NCBI RefSeq assembly: GCF_964355755.1
Contig: NC_092677.1
Coordinates: 14,344,601 to 14,408,600, forward strand
Source: Antedon mediterranea
Lineage: Eukaryota > Echinodermata > Crinoidea > Comatulida > Antedonidae
Direction of reading: 5' to 3'
DNA: 64,000 nt
Shown: positions 32,501-42,352 of the stretch, piece by piece
Layout: each line of letters begins with the position of its first letter
Numbering within the stretch: position 1 is the stretch's first letter
The notes under the pieces: generated by a model
What the model was told of the DNA's origin: nothing
Database searches by the model: none
What the model saw: the letters and a program-made list of their open reading frames with translations, nothing else
Program-made: the position numbers and the translations under genes

Positions 32501-35500
32501 CTGTGGGGAAACCACTACGTTAAACTAAAAAAAAAAACGCTTTTCTACAAGCATTGGATTGACAGTGGCATTATCAGTAGTATTAAAGACATTGTTAATA
32601 AGAACACTTTTTTAACATCAAACGAAATACTGGTGAAGCTACAATGTAAAACAAACTGGTTAAATGAGTATTTGTGCATTGTTAAGGCAATACCCATTCA
32701 ATGGAAACGTGTTATTAAGGAGGTAGATACTTTCAATTGTGATGATAATGATGAGTTAGTTGGGACCAAGTATGAGATTAATACTTATACCAAATTAATA
32801 TACTCATGGTTTGTGAAAGAATATTTCATTATTCCAATGTCACAATTAAAATGGGAAGAGTACTTGAATGAGAACAACATAGATTGGAAAACATCTTGGT
32901 TACGGAAAGTATGTAAAATGAAAGATAAGAAATTAGCACAATTCAATTATAAGATGTTACATAGAATACTGCCGACCAACAAACGGCTGTATCAGTGGAA
33001 AGTTAAGGAAACACAAACGTGTGACAAATGTGGAGAAATTGAAAATGAAAATCATTTGTTTTTTAGTTGTAGATTTATTCAGAAATTTTGGAGGAAAATG
33101 CTTAGTATCTTTGTAAGTTTAAACCACAATAATATATCAATTAAACAATCAATACTAGGAACGGGAGATAAGCTAATAGATTACATTTACACTTTTGCAG
33201 CATTTACTATTTATAGAATAAAAATGTTATCAGCACTAAATAAGCCAGTGGGTAAATCGTTATGGAATTCATTTAAAAGCAATATGTGGTATATAACATT
33301 GAATGTGAAACATATAACAATAAAGAAACAAATATAGAAAAATGGATAGCTTTAAGAAATACTATTATGCTAATATAATTTCTAATTTGATACGATTATC
33401 AGAAAAGGAATTACTGTGATACGGGTTACTGGTGGTACTGAGCTATTATTGTTTTTTATTTTTTATCATGTATATAAATATATTGTATAATCCGGGTTGT
33501 AAAATGAAAACAAGCAAATGAAAATGTGTGAACTATTTTAAAACGGGATAGATGATAATGATGATCCTGTCAAGTGTATAGCAAAATATAAGAAAATTAA
33601 TGAAAAAAGGAGTAATACAGAATTCGTATATGTAAAAATGTTACTTATGAACTGTAACTACATTTACAAGTTAAATAATACGATTTTATGTAATATGAGA
33701 TAATATGAATGTGAATTAAAGTGGTGTTTGCGCCACAAAAGAGAAGAAAAAAAAGTGTAGACAGAGCTTAATACAAATGTGAGGAATTTTACAATAGTTG
33801 ACTATATCGAATCGATTTTCGAATGTTATTTTTTGTTCGAAACATATAATAAAAATAAACTTACGCAGGCCCATAATTACACGTAAGTAACCAGGCATTT
33901 GTTTGCCCCTCGCTTGTTTCCGAACAGAATGTTATACCACAGCCTACTGCATAGGAGTCAGCCCAAACAACCTGCAATCAAGACAATCGGTGCATTGAAA
34001 ATTCCGCTAACTATATTAGTCATTATTATTCAGATTAAAGCTTGGTTCCCACGCAAGGACGTAAGCTGCGCACGTACCGCAAGTTAATTAGGCCAATCAG
34101 GACCGTCGCCAGTTATTGGTCAACTAGCATTCGGGGGAATTTGAGCTTTCTTTTTAAAGATGTGTAGGCCTATTATCTATACTTTTTAATTTAATTATGA
34201 CTTTCTAACCTGGGTATAATGTCCACAAACGCCGGTACAAGCCCTTGATTCGTACGTATACATGCTCACTTCATTGTACCAGGCTTGCGTAGCACCGACT
34301 CCATCAGGTTGGACATCGGCAGTACCGCTGCCAAGCCATAGGTTTTGCCCTATCGGATTAAATACAGATGTTGTGTCGCTGTCTGGTTGTCCATGATCCC
34401 AAGTACAAGTGTCCGACCACTCTTGAGCCAATGTCGCCAAATCATCATCCCATTTCTATGTTTAATTAATGTAAGTGAAAGTCAATGACATTCAATAATA
34501 TAAATTGAATAACATCACTATTTAGAGTTTTAAAAATGTTAGCGTTGTGCGAGAGTTTATTAAGTGTCTGTGAGCATGGAGCTATAAATAGCTCCATGCT
34601 GTGAGTAAAGTAAAAAATATATACATACATCTAGAAAACTAACTACCAATTCATTTATATGTCTAATTTTCTCATTCCTATTTCGTATTTTCAATTATTA
34701 TAATCTTTTTTTAAAGAAGTCCTACACCATATTTTCGAAGTGCTTATTTGGCGCAATTTTGTGATTTTTTTCTAATATTATTTATTCATTATAAATAAAG
34801 TCCCAAATTCTTATGTTTAATTAATATTATAAACAACTTAAAACGCGAGTAAGTCTACGTTAGCGAGACTACTATTTTCCTAATTAAATGATACCATTAC
34901 CAAACACTTTAATAATTAATTATGATCTTTCTGCAACGACCCATAGTATTTGATTAATTGCAGACGAAATCAATACATCGAGTGTTCAAAGCTACCCTAT
35001 TAGACAGGCGTTGGTAATCTGATGGTGAATTATTTATCAGTTTTTATAGGATTACAGCCCTTATACAACTATGTTATAAGGTTGCAGTACAAACATGTTG
35101 TTGGGGTTTTTCGGTAACTATACTACGATGTTTGCCGTATCAATTAGCTGTGTTGATGTATTGATTTTGATACTAATGATCTAAAGAGTAAAAAAGAGCA
35201 ATCAATAAGTTAGTCATTTAGCTGATTCTAGGCAGCAAAAGTCATACTATGTACAGTATCATGTAACATTGTGTGACTCGACCCCACGTTTTCCCGATTC
35301 AAGCCCCCCGGCGCCCAGACCTCTAGACCACAGAGCTTTGGCTGATGGCTAGAAATAGGTTCAAGTCCCACATGAGAATTACTTGCAAATGTATTCACAA
35401 ATGTACTTATTGTACAATTACGTAAGAATGAACAAACATCTGATCAATTAACTTAGCTCCATAACGTATAGTTTAAAAGTACTTATTATATCATCCTATT

Positions 35501-38106
35501 TTTAGTGTTTAAACAAATTATTATAGCCTAAAGGCCAATTTACACAGACGAGTGGTTACGGTAAGCGCGTAGGTTGTCCCACGTACAATTTGTATCTATC
35601 CTTTGTGGGTTTCCGCTCATCCGCCCTTTTTGTAAATGGTTGGTAAGAAATACTGTATATAGATAGACAGATTCTATATTGTTTTCCGCTTACTGTTTCC
35701 GACCACGTTAGACGAGACTATTATTTTCCTAATTAAATGATACCATTGCCAAACACTTTAATAATTAATTAGGATGTTTCTGCAACGACCCATAGTATTT
35801 GATTAATTGTAGACGAAATCAATACATCGAGTGTTCAAAGCTACCCGATTAGTAGACAGGCGTTGGTAATCTGATGGTGAAATATTTATCAGTTTTTATA
35901 GGATTACAGCCCTTACAACCATGTTATAAGGTTGCAGTACAAACATGTTGTTTTCGGGAACTATATGCCTACCACGATGTTTGCCGTATCAATTAGCTGT
36001 GTTGATGTATTGATTTTGATACTAATGATCTAAAGAGTAAAAAAAAGCAATCAATAAGTTGGTCATTTAGCTGATTCTAGGCAGCACAAGTCATACTATG
36101 TACAGTATCATGTAACATTGTGTGACTCGAACCCACGTTTTCCCGATTCAAGCCCCCCCGGCGCCCAGACCTCTAGACCACAGAGCTTTGGCTGATGGCT
36201 AGAAATAGGTTCAAGTCCCACATGAGAATTACTTGCAACATGTATTCACAACTGTACTTATTGTACAATTACGTAAGAATGAACAAACATCGGATCAATT
36301 AACTTAGCTCCATAACGTATAGTTTAAACAAATTATTATAGCCTAAAAGCCAATTTACACAGACGAGTGGTTACGGTAAGCGCGTAGGTTGTCCCACGTA
36401 CAATTTGTATCTATCCTTGGTGGGTTTCCGCTCATCCGCCTTTTTTGTAAATGGTTGGTAAGAAATACTGTATATAGATAGATAGATTATATTTTGTTTT
36501 CCCGCTTACTGCTTCCGACCGCTCGAGTAAATTGTCCTTAACCTTAACGCCATATAGAAAACAAAAACAAACATACTGACAGAACAATGTAAACCAATGA
36601 GGCAGGATTACCTAAATGTTATAAAAACAAAATATCAGTCGACACGGGCTCTCCACAAAGAAATACATACAAAGAATAACATATTTTTAACAATTTAAAA
36701 TTGCATGAAAATTATATATTTACCTTTGAACAATACTATGAAAGCCCCAGTGGTATAATGGTTAGGACAACTGCATATCAAGCAGACGGTCCGAGTTCGA
36801 CTCTCGGTTGGGGCGACCTTTTCTCATTCTCACAGATTTCCTCATCTCTATCGTTTCAAATTAATTAATTAAATTTCAGTATATCACCGGACGGTTTAGA
36901 ATTAATGTTCTTTGCCTAATGTGTTTACCTTAAATCAGTAAAATATGTCTTAATACTACGTTTGAAAGAATTACAATTAGTTTAATAACATGTGAATCTT
37001 TATCATAAAACTTTTCTGAAATAATCAATACATTCAGTACAAAAAAATAGGTAAATAATTTAGTTACATCAACGAGAAGGACACTTAATGCATACGGTAC
37101 ACTGTACATCTGAATAAAAACATTTTTTATTAAAAATGCAATTATCATCACACGCGATGTCATACTTAAGTAGTTTCATACAACTTTACAAATATTAGTT
37201 CTATTGGTTTTTTATAATTTTAAATAAAAATCAATGATCTAAAAAGCAATGCGATCATTTGTTAGGTTCTTAACTTTGCATCAATAAGTAATTAAATTAA
37301 AAAGTATGTTAACATCAATTACAAACGTACAGGCCTAGTGAAATTATAAATCTATTATTAACAATATAATTTTTTTTTTGAGAAATGTCTATAATTTGAT
37401 GGGAATACGTGTTCGTAAGACACTTTTTATCACCGAATTCTCATCCATCTCATCATGTTGCGGGCCTATCTTAAATTTGAAAAAAAAAATAAATGGAATA
37501 ATGAAAGAATATCAACTCTGAAAGAAAACAGAATTGATGATAATCGGAGAGCATTCTCCAATTTTGATATAACCCTAATCCTTTTATTTTTATTTGATGT
37601 TATGTGTACAGTAATTATCAATTACCATGGTAATAAACAATAATTGATTCTTATAACTGGTAAATGTCTGGTGTTTATTCGTTTATTTTCAAATTAATTA
37701 AATAGATCAATTTAAATTAATTAAATAATGTTACTTAAAAACTTTTAATGTTAGAATAAATTTTATTATAACGTTTCATGTACCATACGTTGATACCCCA
37801 GAAATTAGCAATGGCAAAAAGAGTGATTAAATTGCAAACAAAACTTGCCATAAATATCATATCCGATGCCTCCGGATTTACTCCTGATCTCAACTCATTG
37901 TGTTTGTCCAAAATCGCTTGTATTTCACTGTTTGAATATACCGTAGAGCGTCTTCTTCTTGAGTTAACTGTATCATTAGCTCGTTGCGTACTACCAACAT
38001 ATGGGTTAGGGTCTATTACTCCTACTGATGTGTAGATGATCTCTTTTGCGTAGCAAATACAACATACCCACGCTAACAACGGGATTACACACTGTCCTGC
38101 TCTCAT
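20596..38106 (-). CDS. CAP-EGF-ShKT-EGF single-pass membrane protein, 17 coding exons
   Basis: Exons: 38106-37849, 34455-34210, 33971-33865, 30619-30531, 29848-29819, 29360-29268, 28896-28789, 28136-28110, 27621-27604, 24379-24314, 23701-23600, 23106-23048, 22569-22457, 22057-21853, 21403-21081, 20805-20777, 20657-20596; 1935 nt with stop, 644 aa, all phases agree. Signal peptide about 1-20; furin-type RRRR at 50-53; CAP/SCP domain about 60-235 (HNELRSG, CTWDHGQ, NLWLG, signature GHYTQVVW across exons 2/3); EGF about 245-274; ShKT about 276-310 (six Cys); acidic and Ser/Thr linker 311-347; EGF 350-381; unrecognised ectodomain 382-589 with RKRR at 490-493; acidic stretch; transmembrane 590-614; basic tail 615-644. 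Least certain are the exon 15 acceptor and the exon 14 donor (21853 or 21856). Exon 1 uses a GC donor. Known: CAP domains are mostly secreted; function here unknown. Confidence 0.82.
21509..21642. mobile_element. PIF/Harbinger-like MITE (family 1)
   Basis: Left end TTA then AGCTTGGTTCCCACTGGCGA, right end TCTAGTGGGAATCAAACT then TTA. Contains GACCAATGACGAGCGAAAG. It lies in intron 14 of the CAP gene. Confidence 0.7.
22115..22335. mobile_element. MITE (family 5)
   Basis: Shares TTCACTTATAAAATGATTAA, CATTAAAATGGTATATTGAA and a terminal GGGGACAATGCATCT with the copies at 7804-8092, 47633-47815 and 57645-57985. Lies in intron 13 of the CAP gene. Confidence 0.6.
22600..22935. mobile_element. Two neighbouring PIF/Harbinger-like MITEs (family 1)
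   Basis: First copy about 22600-22745 (GCGTGGTTCCCACTACGGAC ... TTGCGCTTACGTCC), second about 22780-22935 (AAGCTTGGTTCCTAGAGACG ... CGTCCTTGCGCTGTGTC). Both contain GATTGGTCAA. They lie in intron 12 of the CAP gene; right ends are decayed. Confidence 0.65.
23931..24062. mobile_element. MITE (family 2)
   Basis: Starts with CACTACACTATTTTGACAAC and ends with ACTAGTTTGATAGTGTAGAT; inner GATGTGTCTATATGGGATG. Lies in intron 10 of the CAP gene. Confidence 0.65.
24355..24650. repeat. Duplicated intron segment, copy 1 (includes part of CAP gene exon 10)
   Basis: Shares with 27055-27330 the order TTCTTGCGTTGTA, GGCAACA, AAAAATTAAGAAAA, GTAATTTGTATCTG and CTCTGT...CCT...CTGTTTAT. The two copies flank the minisatellite. 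Confidence 0.75.
24650..24740. repeat. Small outlying cluster of the 24-bp minisatellite unit
   Basis: Three or so units of AAAAGAAATGTTTACATGTTA. Separated by about 830 bases from the main array at 25571-27035. Confidence 0.7.
25571..27035. repeat. 24-bp minisatellite array, about 60 units
   Basis: Unit ATGTTGACATGTTAAGTAAA plus AGAA, with variants (CTGTTAAG, ATGTTAGG, AAACGAA, AAAGGAA). The left 250 bases are irregular, with ATTAAGTAAA inserts, while 26100-27000 is nearly regular. As 24 is a multiple of three, long open frames arise on both strands by chance; these are not genes. The array lies in intron 9 of the CAP gene, between two copies of one intron segment. Confidence 0.93.
27055..27330. 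repeat. Duplicated intron segment, copy 2
   Basis: Counterpart of 24355-24650 with a decayed copy of the exon 10 acceptor (minus strand ATACACAG|GTAGGCCTACAAC). No usable donor follows because the minisatellite begins instead. Confidence 0.7.
28640..28755. mobile_element. PIF/Harbinger-like MITE (family 1), right part
   Basis: GACCAATGACAAGCGAAAAG, ATCGCTTGTGATTGG and the right end CACGTGGGAACCAAGCT then TTA. Left end decayed. It lies in intron 7 of the CAP gene. Confidence 0.65.
30020..30166. mobile_element. MITE (family 2), well preserved
   Basis: Inverted ends ATTATCAAACTTTATGTGAC and CATAAAGTTTGATAGTGTAG. Inner GATGTGCCCATATATGGACA and GATGACGTCATATCACTACC. It lies in intron 4 of the CAP gene. 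Confidence 0.75.
30683..30800. mobile_element. MITE (family 2), target of the LINE insertion
   Basis: GTGTGATGTGCTCAAATATG ... TTTGATAGTGTAGACAGAGC with a TA repeat of about 22 bases inside. The LINE begins immediately after it and the last 15 bases of this MITE are repeated on the far side of the LINE. It lies in intron 3 of the CAP gene. Confidence 0.75.
31246..31809 (+). pseudogene. LINE reverse-transcriptase core fragment
   Basis: 187 open codons covering RT blocks from about motif 2 to the LADD catalytic box. It continues with frame breaks into 31830-33337. See the LINE entry for motifs. Confidence 0.85.
32489..33337 (+). pseudogene. LINE ORF2 C-terminal fragment
   Basis: 282 open codons with WLRKVCKMKDKKLAQFNYKM, LPTNKRLYQW and the cysteine/histidine block near 33020-33070. 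This is the C-terminal portion of an L1/Tx1-type ORF2; not intact with the RT core. Confidence 0.8.
34037..34115. mobile_element. PIF/Harbinger-like MITE (family 1), left part
   Basis: AAAGCTTGGTTCCCACGCAA then GGACGTAAGC. Only one end is recognisable. It lies in intron 2 of the CAP gene, between exons 2 and 3. Confidence 0.55.
34856..36520. repeat. Tandem duplication, period about 849 bp, in CAP gene intron 1
   Basis: Copy 1 about 34856-35703 and copy 2 about 35704-36520 align almost throughout (for example GCAACGACCCATAGTATTTG, AATTAGCTGTGTTGATGTAT). Each copy carries a family-B SINE-like stretch and ends in a family-4 MITE. Confidence 0.9.
35315..35400 (+). repeat. tRNA-like SINE fragment (family B), duplicated copies
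   Basis: CTCTAGACCACAGAGCTTTG, GGCTGATGGCTAG and GTTCAAGTCCC, repeated at 36170-36245 as part of the tandem duplication. Related to 3520-3610 and 56570-56690. Confidence 0.5.
36345..36542. mobile_element. MITE (family 4)
   Basis: Left end GCCAATTTACACAGACGAGT, right end CCGCTTACTGCTTCCGACCG then CTCGAGTAAATTGTCC, imperfect inverted repeats. The sister copy at 35530-35705 lies at the end of tandem copy 1. Confidence 0.65.
36744..36930 (+). repeat. tRNA-derived SINE (family A) with complete tRNA-like head
   Basis: Head 36744-36814 folds as a tRNA: acceptor GCCCCAG/TTGGGGC, T-arm CCGAG/CTCGG with loop TTCGACT, four-base-pair anticodon stem CTGC/GCAG with loop ATATCAA (nominal anticodon ATC, Asp-like). 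The tail after it is the same as in the minus-strand copy at 7279-7420. A truncated head recurs at 63352-63425. The repeat tail and further copies make a SINE more likely than a working tRNA gene. Confidence 0.75.
37847..37848 (-). other. Non-canonical GC donor of CAP gene intron 1
   Basis: Minus strand reads TTTATG|GCAAGT; exon 2 opens with AAATGGGATGAT after ...CATAG. Only the GC donor keeps the CAP frame (MIFM|KWDDD). The paralogue has ATG|GCAAGT at the same codon. Confidence 0.75.
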
Positions 38107-38125
38107 CTTGGCTCTGACCTAAAGC
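38107..38125 (-). other. 5' UTR acceptor just upstream of the CAP gene ATG
   Basis: GCTTTAG|GTCAGAGCCAAG stands directly before the ATG on the minus strand. The paralogue has CGTTTCATAG|TCAAA before its ATG, so both genes probably have an intron in the leader. The leader exon itself was not located. Confidence 0.45.
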
Positions 38126-39299
38126 TTTAAAAAAGACAATTAAAGAGAATAAATTAAATTAATAATCTTCATTGTTAATAGTGACAGCAATAAGTTCATT
38201 ATAATAGGCAAGCTGTAATACAAGAGTGTTGTTAGGCTAGGTTTATGATCTGTTACGGTTGTCACATGTGATGAATATGTGACTCTGTATCACATAATTT
38301 TCCTTTGTTACTGTACAAATTATAGATATAGTACCGAATGGTAAATTCCCATAAAAAGCTACCGTACCGTACCGATATGTCACCAAAGTCCACTATAACT
38401 TGCATGAATTTACAAATCCACCAGCAAATTAGGTAACCAAGCCAATGTGTATCCAATATTTGGGGCAATTGTTTCACTCTTGCATGCACATTAGACCTAC
38501 TCGATATCACTAATTATCAATAGGTTGCATGCCAAGAGCATGCGTAAAGTAGCCTTTTAAAGCCGACCGACCAACTCAAGGATGTCGTACCTGTGACAAT
38601 CTTCGATCGTTAATCGTTTATGACAGTTATTATAGTTCAATTGGATATCGGACCATCTTCTTCTGTCCGGAATATCGATGCGTTTGTTTTGTCCTTTACC
38701 GTCACTTATTAACGGTCACTGAGTGACAAAAATTAACAGCGTGATAATTAATATATGTTTCAGTTATATATGTTTCAGTTGCAACTTCGTAGCTGTCTAT
38801 TTCCGCCACTTTGGCCGTATTCCACAGCCTAAAAATAACCGATAAGTCTATTATTATACAAAAAACACTCCGATAATTGCTGTTATGGCTGCGTGCGGCA
38901 TCTGATGTAGGCTATTACACAATAGGCACTAAACATTGAGAACAAACTCCCACTGAGAAAATACTCGGTATTCAGTAAAACATTTTTTTTAGACGGCTTT
39001 CTGAACAGCAAAAATGTTCTAGTGTTTTTACAAGTATTATCACTTAATCGATGTGGGCACAGCATAATTTACGACCTAAACGATCAATAATATTATTAGT
39101 TGTATTTTTTTCTAATCGTTATTAGTTAATAAAACAAGAGGTTCATATATAATACTCACGCCTGCATGGTGGCTATGGGCTGAAAAATTAGCCAAGAATA
39201 TGATATACGCATGCGTATAACAAACGCTTTCGATTCGCGATGGCCTAAAGAACAGGCGTTAATTGCAATTTGATAGTTGTGTCTAAAGGTAAAGGTCCC

Positions 39300-39523
39300 G
39301 TATTCAATTCTGAACATAGGGTTATGAGCTGTTAGGAGCTCATTTTACTTGAGCCGGCTTGTGTCGTAGGGTGGCCAGTTCCTTTCCATGCCGCCTTATC
39401 TTCCCTAAGTATTTTCAACTCATTTTCGTACTCATTTATATCCGAGTAGACTGGGAGTTGTGGGAATTGAACCCACTCTCTGACAATCAGGTGTCCTAAT
39501 CACTCGACTCCAAACTCCCGTGT
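39300..39523 (-). repeat. tRNA-derived SINE (family D)
   Basis: On the minus strand GGGAGTT...AACTCCC acceptor-like arms and a T-arm GTGGG-TTCAATT-CCCAC lie at about 39455-39520. A roughly 170-base unique tail follows, ending near GGTAAAGGTCCCG. Confidence 0.55.
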
Positions 39524-40106
39524 GTACTACAGGTCTAGTCTATAAAAAACAGGAATGGGAAAATAATTTGTCTTGATCTATATTGTTGACATGACAAAGC
39601 CGGTGAATGTCAATTAGGCCTAAAGTTATGTATATTCAACCCACTTAGATTAGTTTATTATATGAAATTTAGCTTGTATTATTTTACGCACCATTACCCA
39701 ACCCCTTTGCATTTCGAGAACGACCTGGATTTAAAATTAGTACATTCTAGGGGTTAATGGGATCGCAATAGATCTATTTACAAATAGTACAAATCGGCCT
39801 TCCCAAATGTATCTTCAATACCCACCGGTATCTGATTTTGTTAACATAACTTTTAAGATACAATTTTATGATGACCGTACATATTCGTTTTCAGAAATAT
39901 GAATTTGCCTAAACTGACAGTTTTTATATCAGAATGGATTAAAATTCACAACCAGAGGTCAGTATTATTATTATTTTTTAATTTAAAAGGCCTAGTAATT
40001 TTTATTTATGCAAAATACCTAGCTTTTATAAAATATACAAATGCATAAACATAAAAACGCAATCCTATTAGGGACTAAAGTATCATATTATAGTTTTTCG
40101 ATTTTG

Positions 40107-40958
40107 TTATATTTCCCGAATTCCGATCTGAACTTAATATCTTTCCAGGATTCCAATGTAAATAATAAATTTCCCGAATTCCAACCTGAACCTTAAATAC
40201 TTCCCGAATTCCAATATAATGTGTGGAGGTTTTACTGCGTTAAAGACTCTACTCGCTTGGTAGATTGAATATCACAGTTGTTTATTCAATAATACGTTAT
40301 AATACACAATACGATATAATTATAAAGAAACAGGAACAAAATATAAGTGATGCTGTAAGTGAGTATGCTTGAGGAAGTGTCGGTAAGGTGCGTCTTCGAA
40401 GAAGTGTCTATGAGGTGTGTCTTCGAAGAAGTGTCTATGAGGTGTGTCTTCGAAGAAGTGTCTGTAAGGTGTGTTTGAGCTATTCTCAAATAATATGAGA
40501 TAGGAATATATCGGCTTATGTTCATTAGCATATGTCATTACATCATCTGTGAGCTTAAGGATTGGTCCTAAGTCTGTCCAGGTACGTTTGGATGGGAGTG
40601 ATTGATTTTATCTGGGGTGCGGATGGATTGGCCCTATCGAATCTGCTTAAATCTGTCAATATATCTAACAGTTTTACGATGGGAGACATCATAAAGTCAA
40701 ATCAACTGTTTTCTTTTGTGGTTTAATTATGCCTAATGGACATTACATCTGGACAATTTCTTCACTGGAACAAATTGGTAAACCCAATTGAATTGTGATA
40801 CTAATGTTGATTTTTCAATTATAAATCTATATCATTACATTACATTACACTAAACCCGCCTATTTTTCCCGAATTCCAATTTAAACCTGAATATTTTTCC
40901 CGAATTCCAATTTAAATCTGAATATTGTCCCGAATACCAATCTGAACCTTAAATATTA
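40107..40958. repeat. TTCCCGAATTCCAA minisatellite in two clusters
   Basis: Units of about 33-38 bp containing TTCCCGAATTCCAA then CTGAACCTTAAATA lie at 40107-40219 and again at 40858-40958. About 640 bases of different sequence separate them, including a 27-bp repeat. Confidence 0.8.
40374..40479. repeat. 27-bp tandem repeat, about four copies
   Basis: CTTCGAAGAA starts at 40394, 40421 and 40448, exactly 27 bases apart. The unit continues GTGTCTATGAGGTGTGT. Confidence 0.92.
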
Positions 40959-42217
40959 ACCTCTCTCCTGTAATCAGTGAAGCGTTTTTAATCTTCCCTG
41001 GTTATATGAAAAAAAAATTGTATAATATTCATACTGAATTAATTGTATGTTTGTGAATTACCGTTAGTGTCCGTCAAATGGACCGTAAATTGACACAATT
41101 ATGCAGTCTTATATAGATTATATTTAACAACTAAATTGGATAAAGCCTACCAACCTCTTATGTGTTCTATTATTAGTTTTCAATGTCAGTGTTGCCTCTT
41201 TTCGTCTACACTCTCATCTTTTGTTTTCTCCGTGACGAATCTAACTTAAAGTACAGTGTTAATAAATGTCAGCTATCTGAAGTAGGCAAACACATTATGA
41301 AGAAGCTAGCTTCGTCTAAAATAAATGGCTATTTATACGTGAATAATGAAGTAACATGACTCGATGCTATTAAATTAAGTAGGCCTAGTAGCTTATGCCC
41401 ATTACTTGCAATGCAATGAGAACTGCAGTGAGATGCGCGGCAAACCCTCTTACAAATATTGGTAAAAATTTATATAAAAGGGCCTGAAAGATTGTGTTCA
41501 AAAAGCAAAGAAAAACACACAAAAAAGCAATCAAAAATGATGAACGTACGATTTAAAAATGAGATATAATTCTCATTAATATTCGGTTAGGCTACAGGTT
41601 TAATATTCTACTACCGGTACCGTACAGATCTCGTGTTAACCACAATTGCAATGTCAACGAATTTTGTTAATAATGAAACCGATGTAGCCTGGTACTTAAA
41701 ACTTCATTGATCTTTATAATTACATAGGTGTTTAATTAGAAGAAGACCCCGTCGTAATCGGATAAAGCGGCGATATCCGACCGAATATTCTACCAAATTT
41801 CATTATAATTATATATCGAAAATAAACTATATCCAGGTCAATAGGTAACAGACCGTTAATTCTATTTATGAATTGCAGCATTAGATAATTTTGAGCGGGA
41901 AATTAACGGATCCATTCAGACAATACAATGAATGCAATCGATTAATTGACTGTAATGAAGGATCTATTTTTCATTAACACCTTTCCTTTTTGTATGATAT
42001 TTTCGTTCGCGCTCGATCAAACAGTACCATGAGTATTGAAATAATTATTATAAAGGAAGAATTAATTTCTATAGGCCTAATACTTTTGATTTAGAGTTTG
42101 ATCCTCACTATGAAGATAACAATTTTTGTGAATTCTGGTACTGCTGGGGCCTATTTATATATTAATGTTGTTGCGCTGAGAAGCCTTCCATAAGCTGCAC
42201 TTCGTATCTAAAGCTAT

Positions 42218-42352
42218 CACTATCAAACTAGTTTGACAAAAAGTGTAATGTGCCTAAATATGGTAGTGCTGTGCCCACATTATGGTAGTAATATGACATC
42301 AGTATGTCCATATATGGGCACATCACATGTTTTTGTCACATAAAAAGTGTAG
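42218..42352. mobile_element. MITE (family 2)
   Basis: CACTATCAAACTAGTTTGAC at the left and GTCACATAAAAAGTGTAGAT at the right, with inner GTCCATATATGGGCACATCA. Confidence 0.7.

Larger units (their letters stand above)
30801..33753 (+). mobile_element. 5'-truncated L1/Tx1-like LINE in intron 3 of the CAP gene, antisense to the gene
   Basis: Reverse-transcriptase blocks on the plus strand: TLDFKKAFDSI (about 31410-31440), GIRQGCPLSALLF (about 31588) and a catalytic LADD at 31729-31740 (usual family form F/YADD). Then WNARNLSIFGRIIILKSL, IWNNKR, KMPDF, MLHRILPTNKRLY and a late C-x2-C-x-H-like block CDKCGEIENENHLFFSC (about 33020-33070), an order typical of L1/Tx1 ORF2. Frame breaks occur near 30930-31240, 31806-31830 and 32485. 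No endonuclease domain is left, so it is 5'-truncated. An A-rich tail ends at 33753. AGTGTAGACAGAGCT at 30786-30800 and 33754-33768 is the 15-bp target-site duplication. Confidence 0.88.

Noticed and set aside
36744-36814. A functional tRNA-Asp gene
   Set aside because: The anticodon stem has only four pairs, the anticodon would be ATC, and the sequence continues into a repeated SINE tail also found elsewhere in the window.
40286-40538. Minus-strand frames with repeated HFFEDTPHR / SSKTHLIDT
   Set aside because: Direct translation of the 27-bp tandem repeat.
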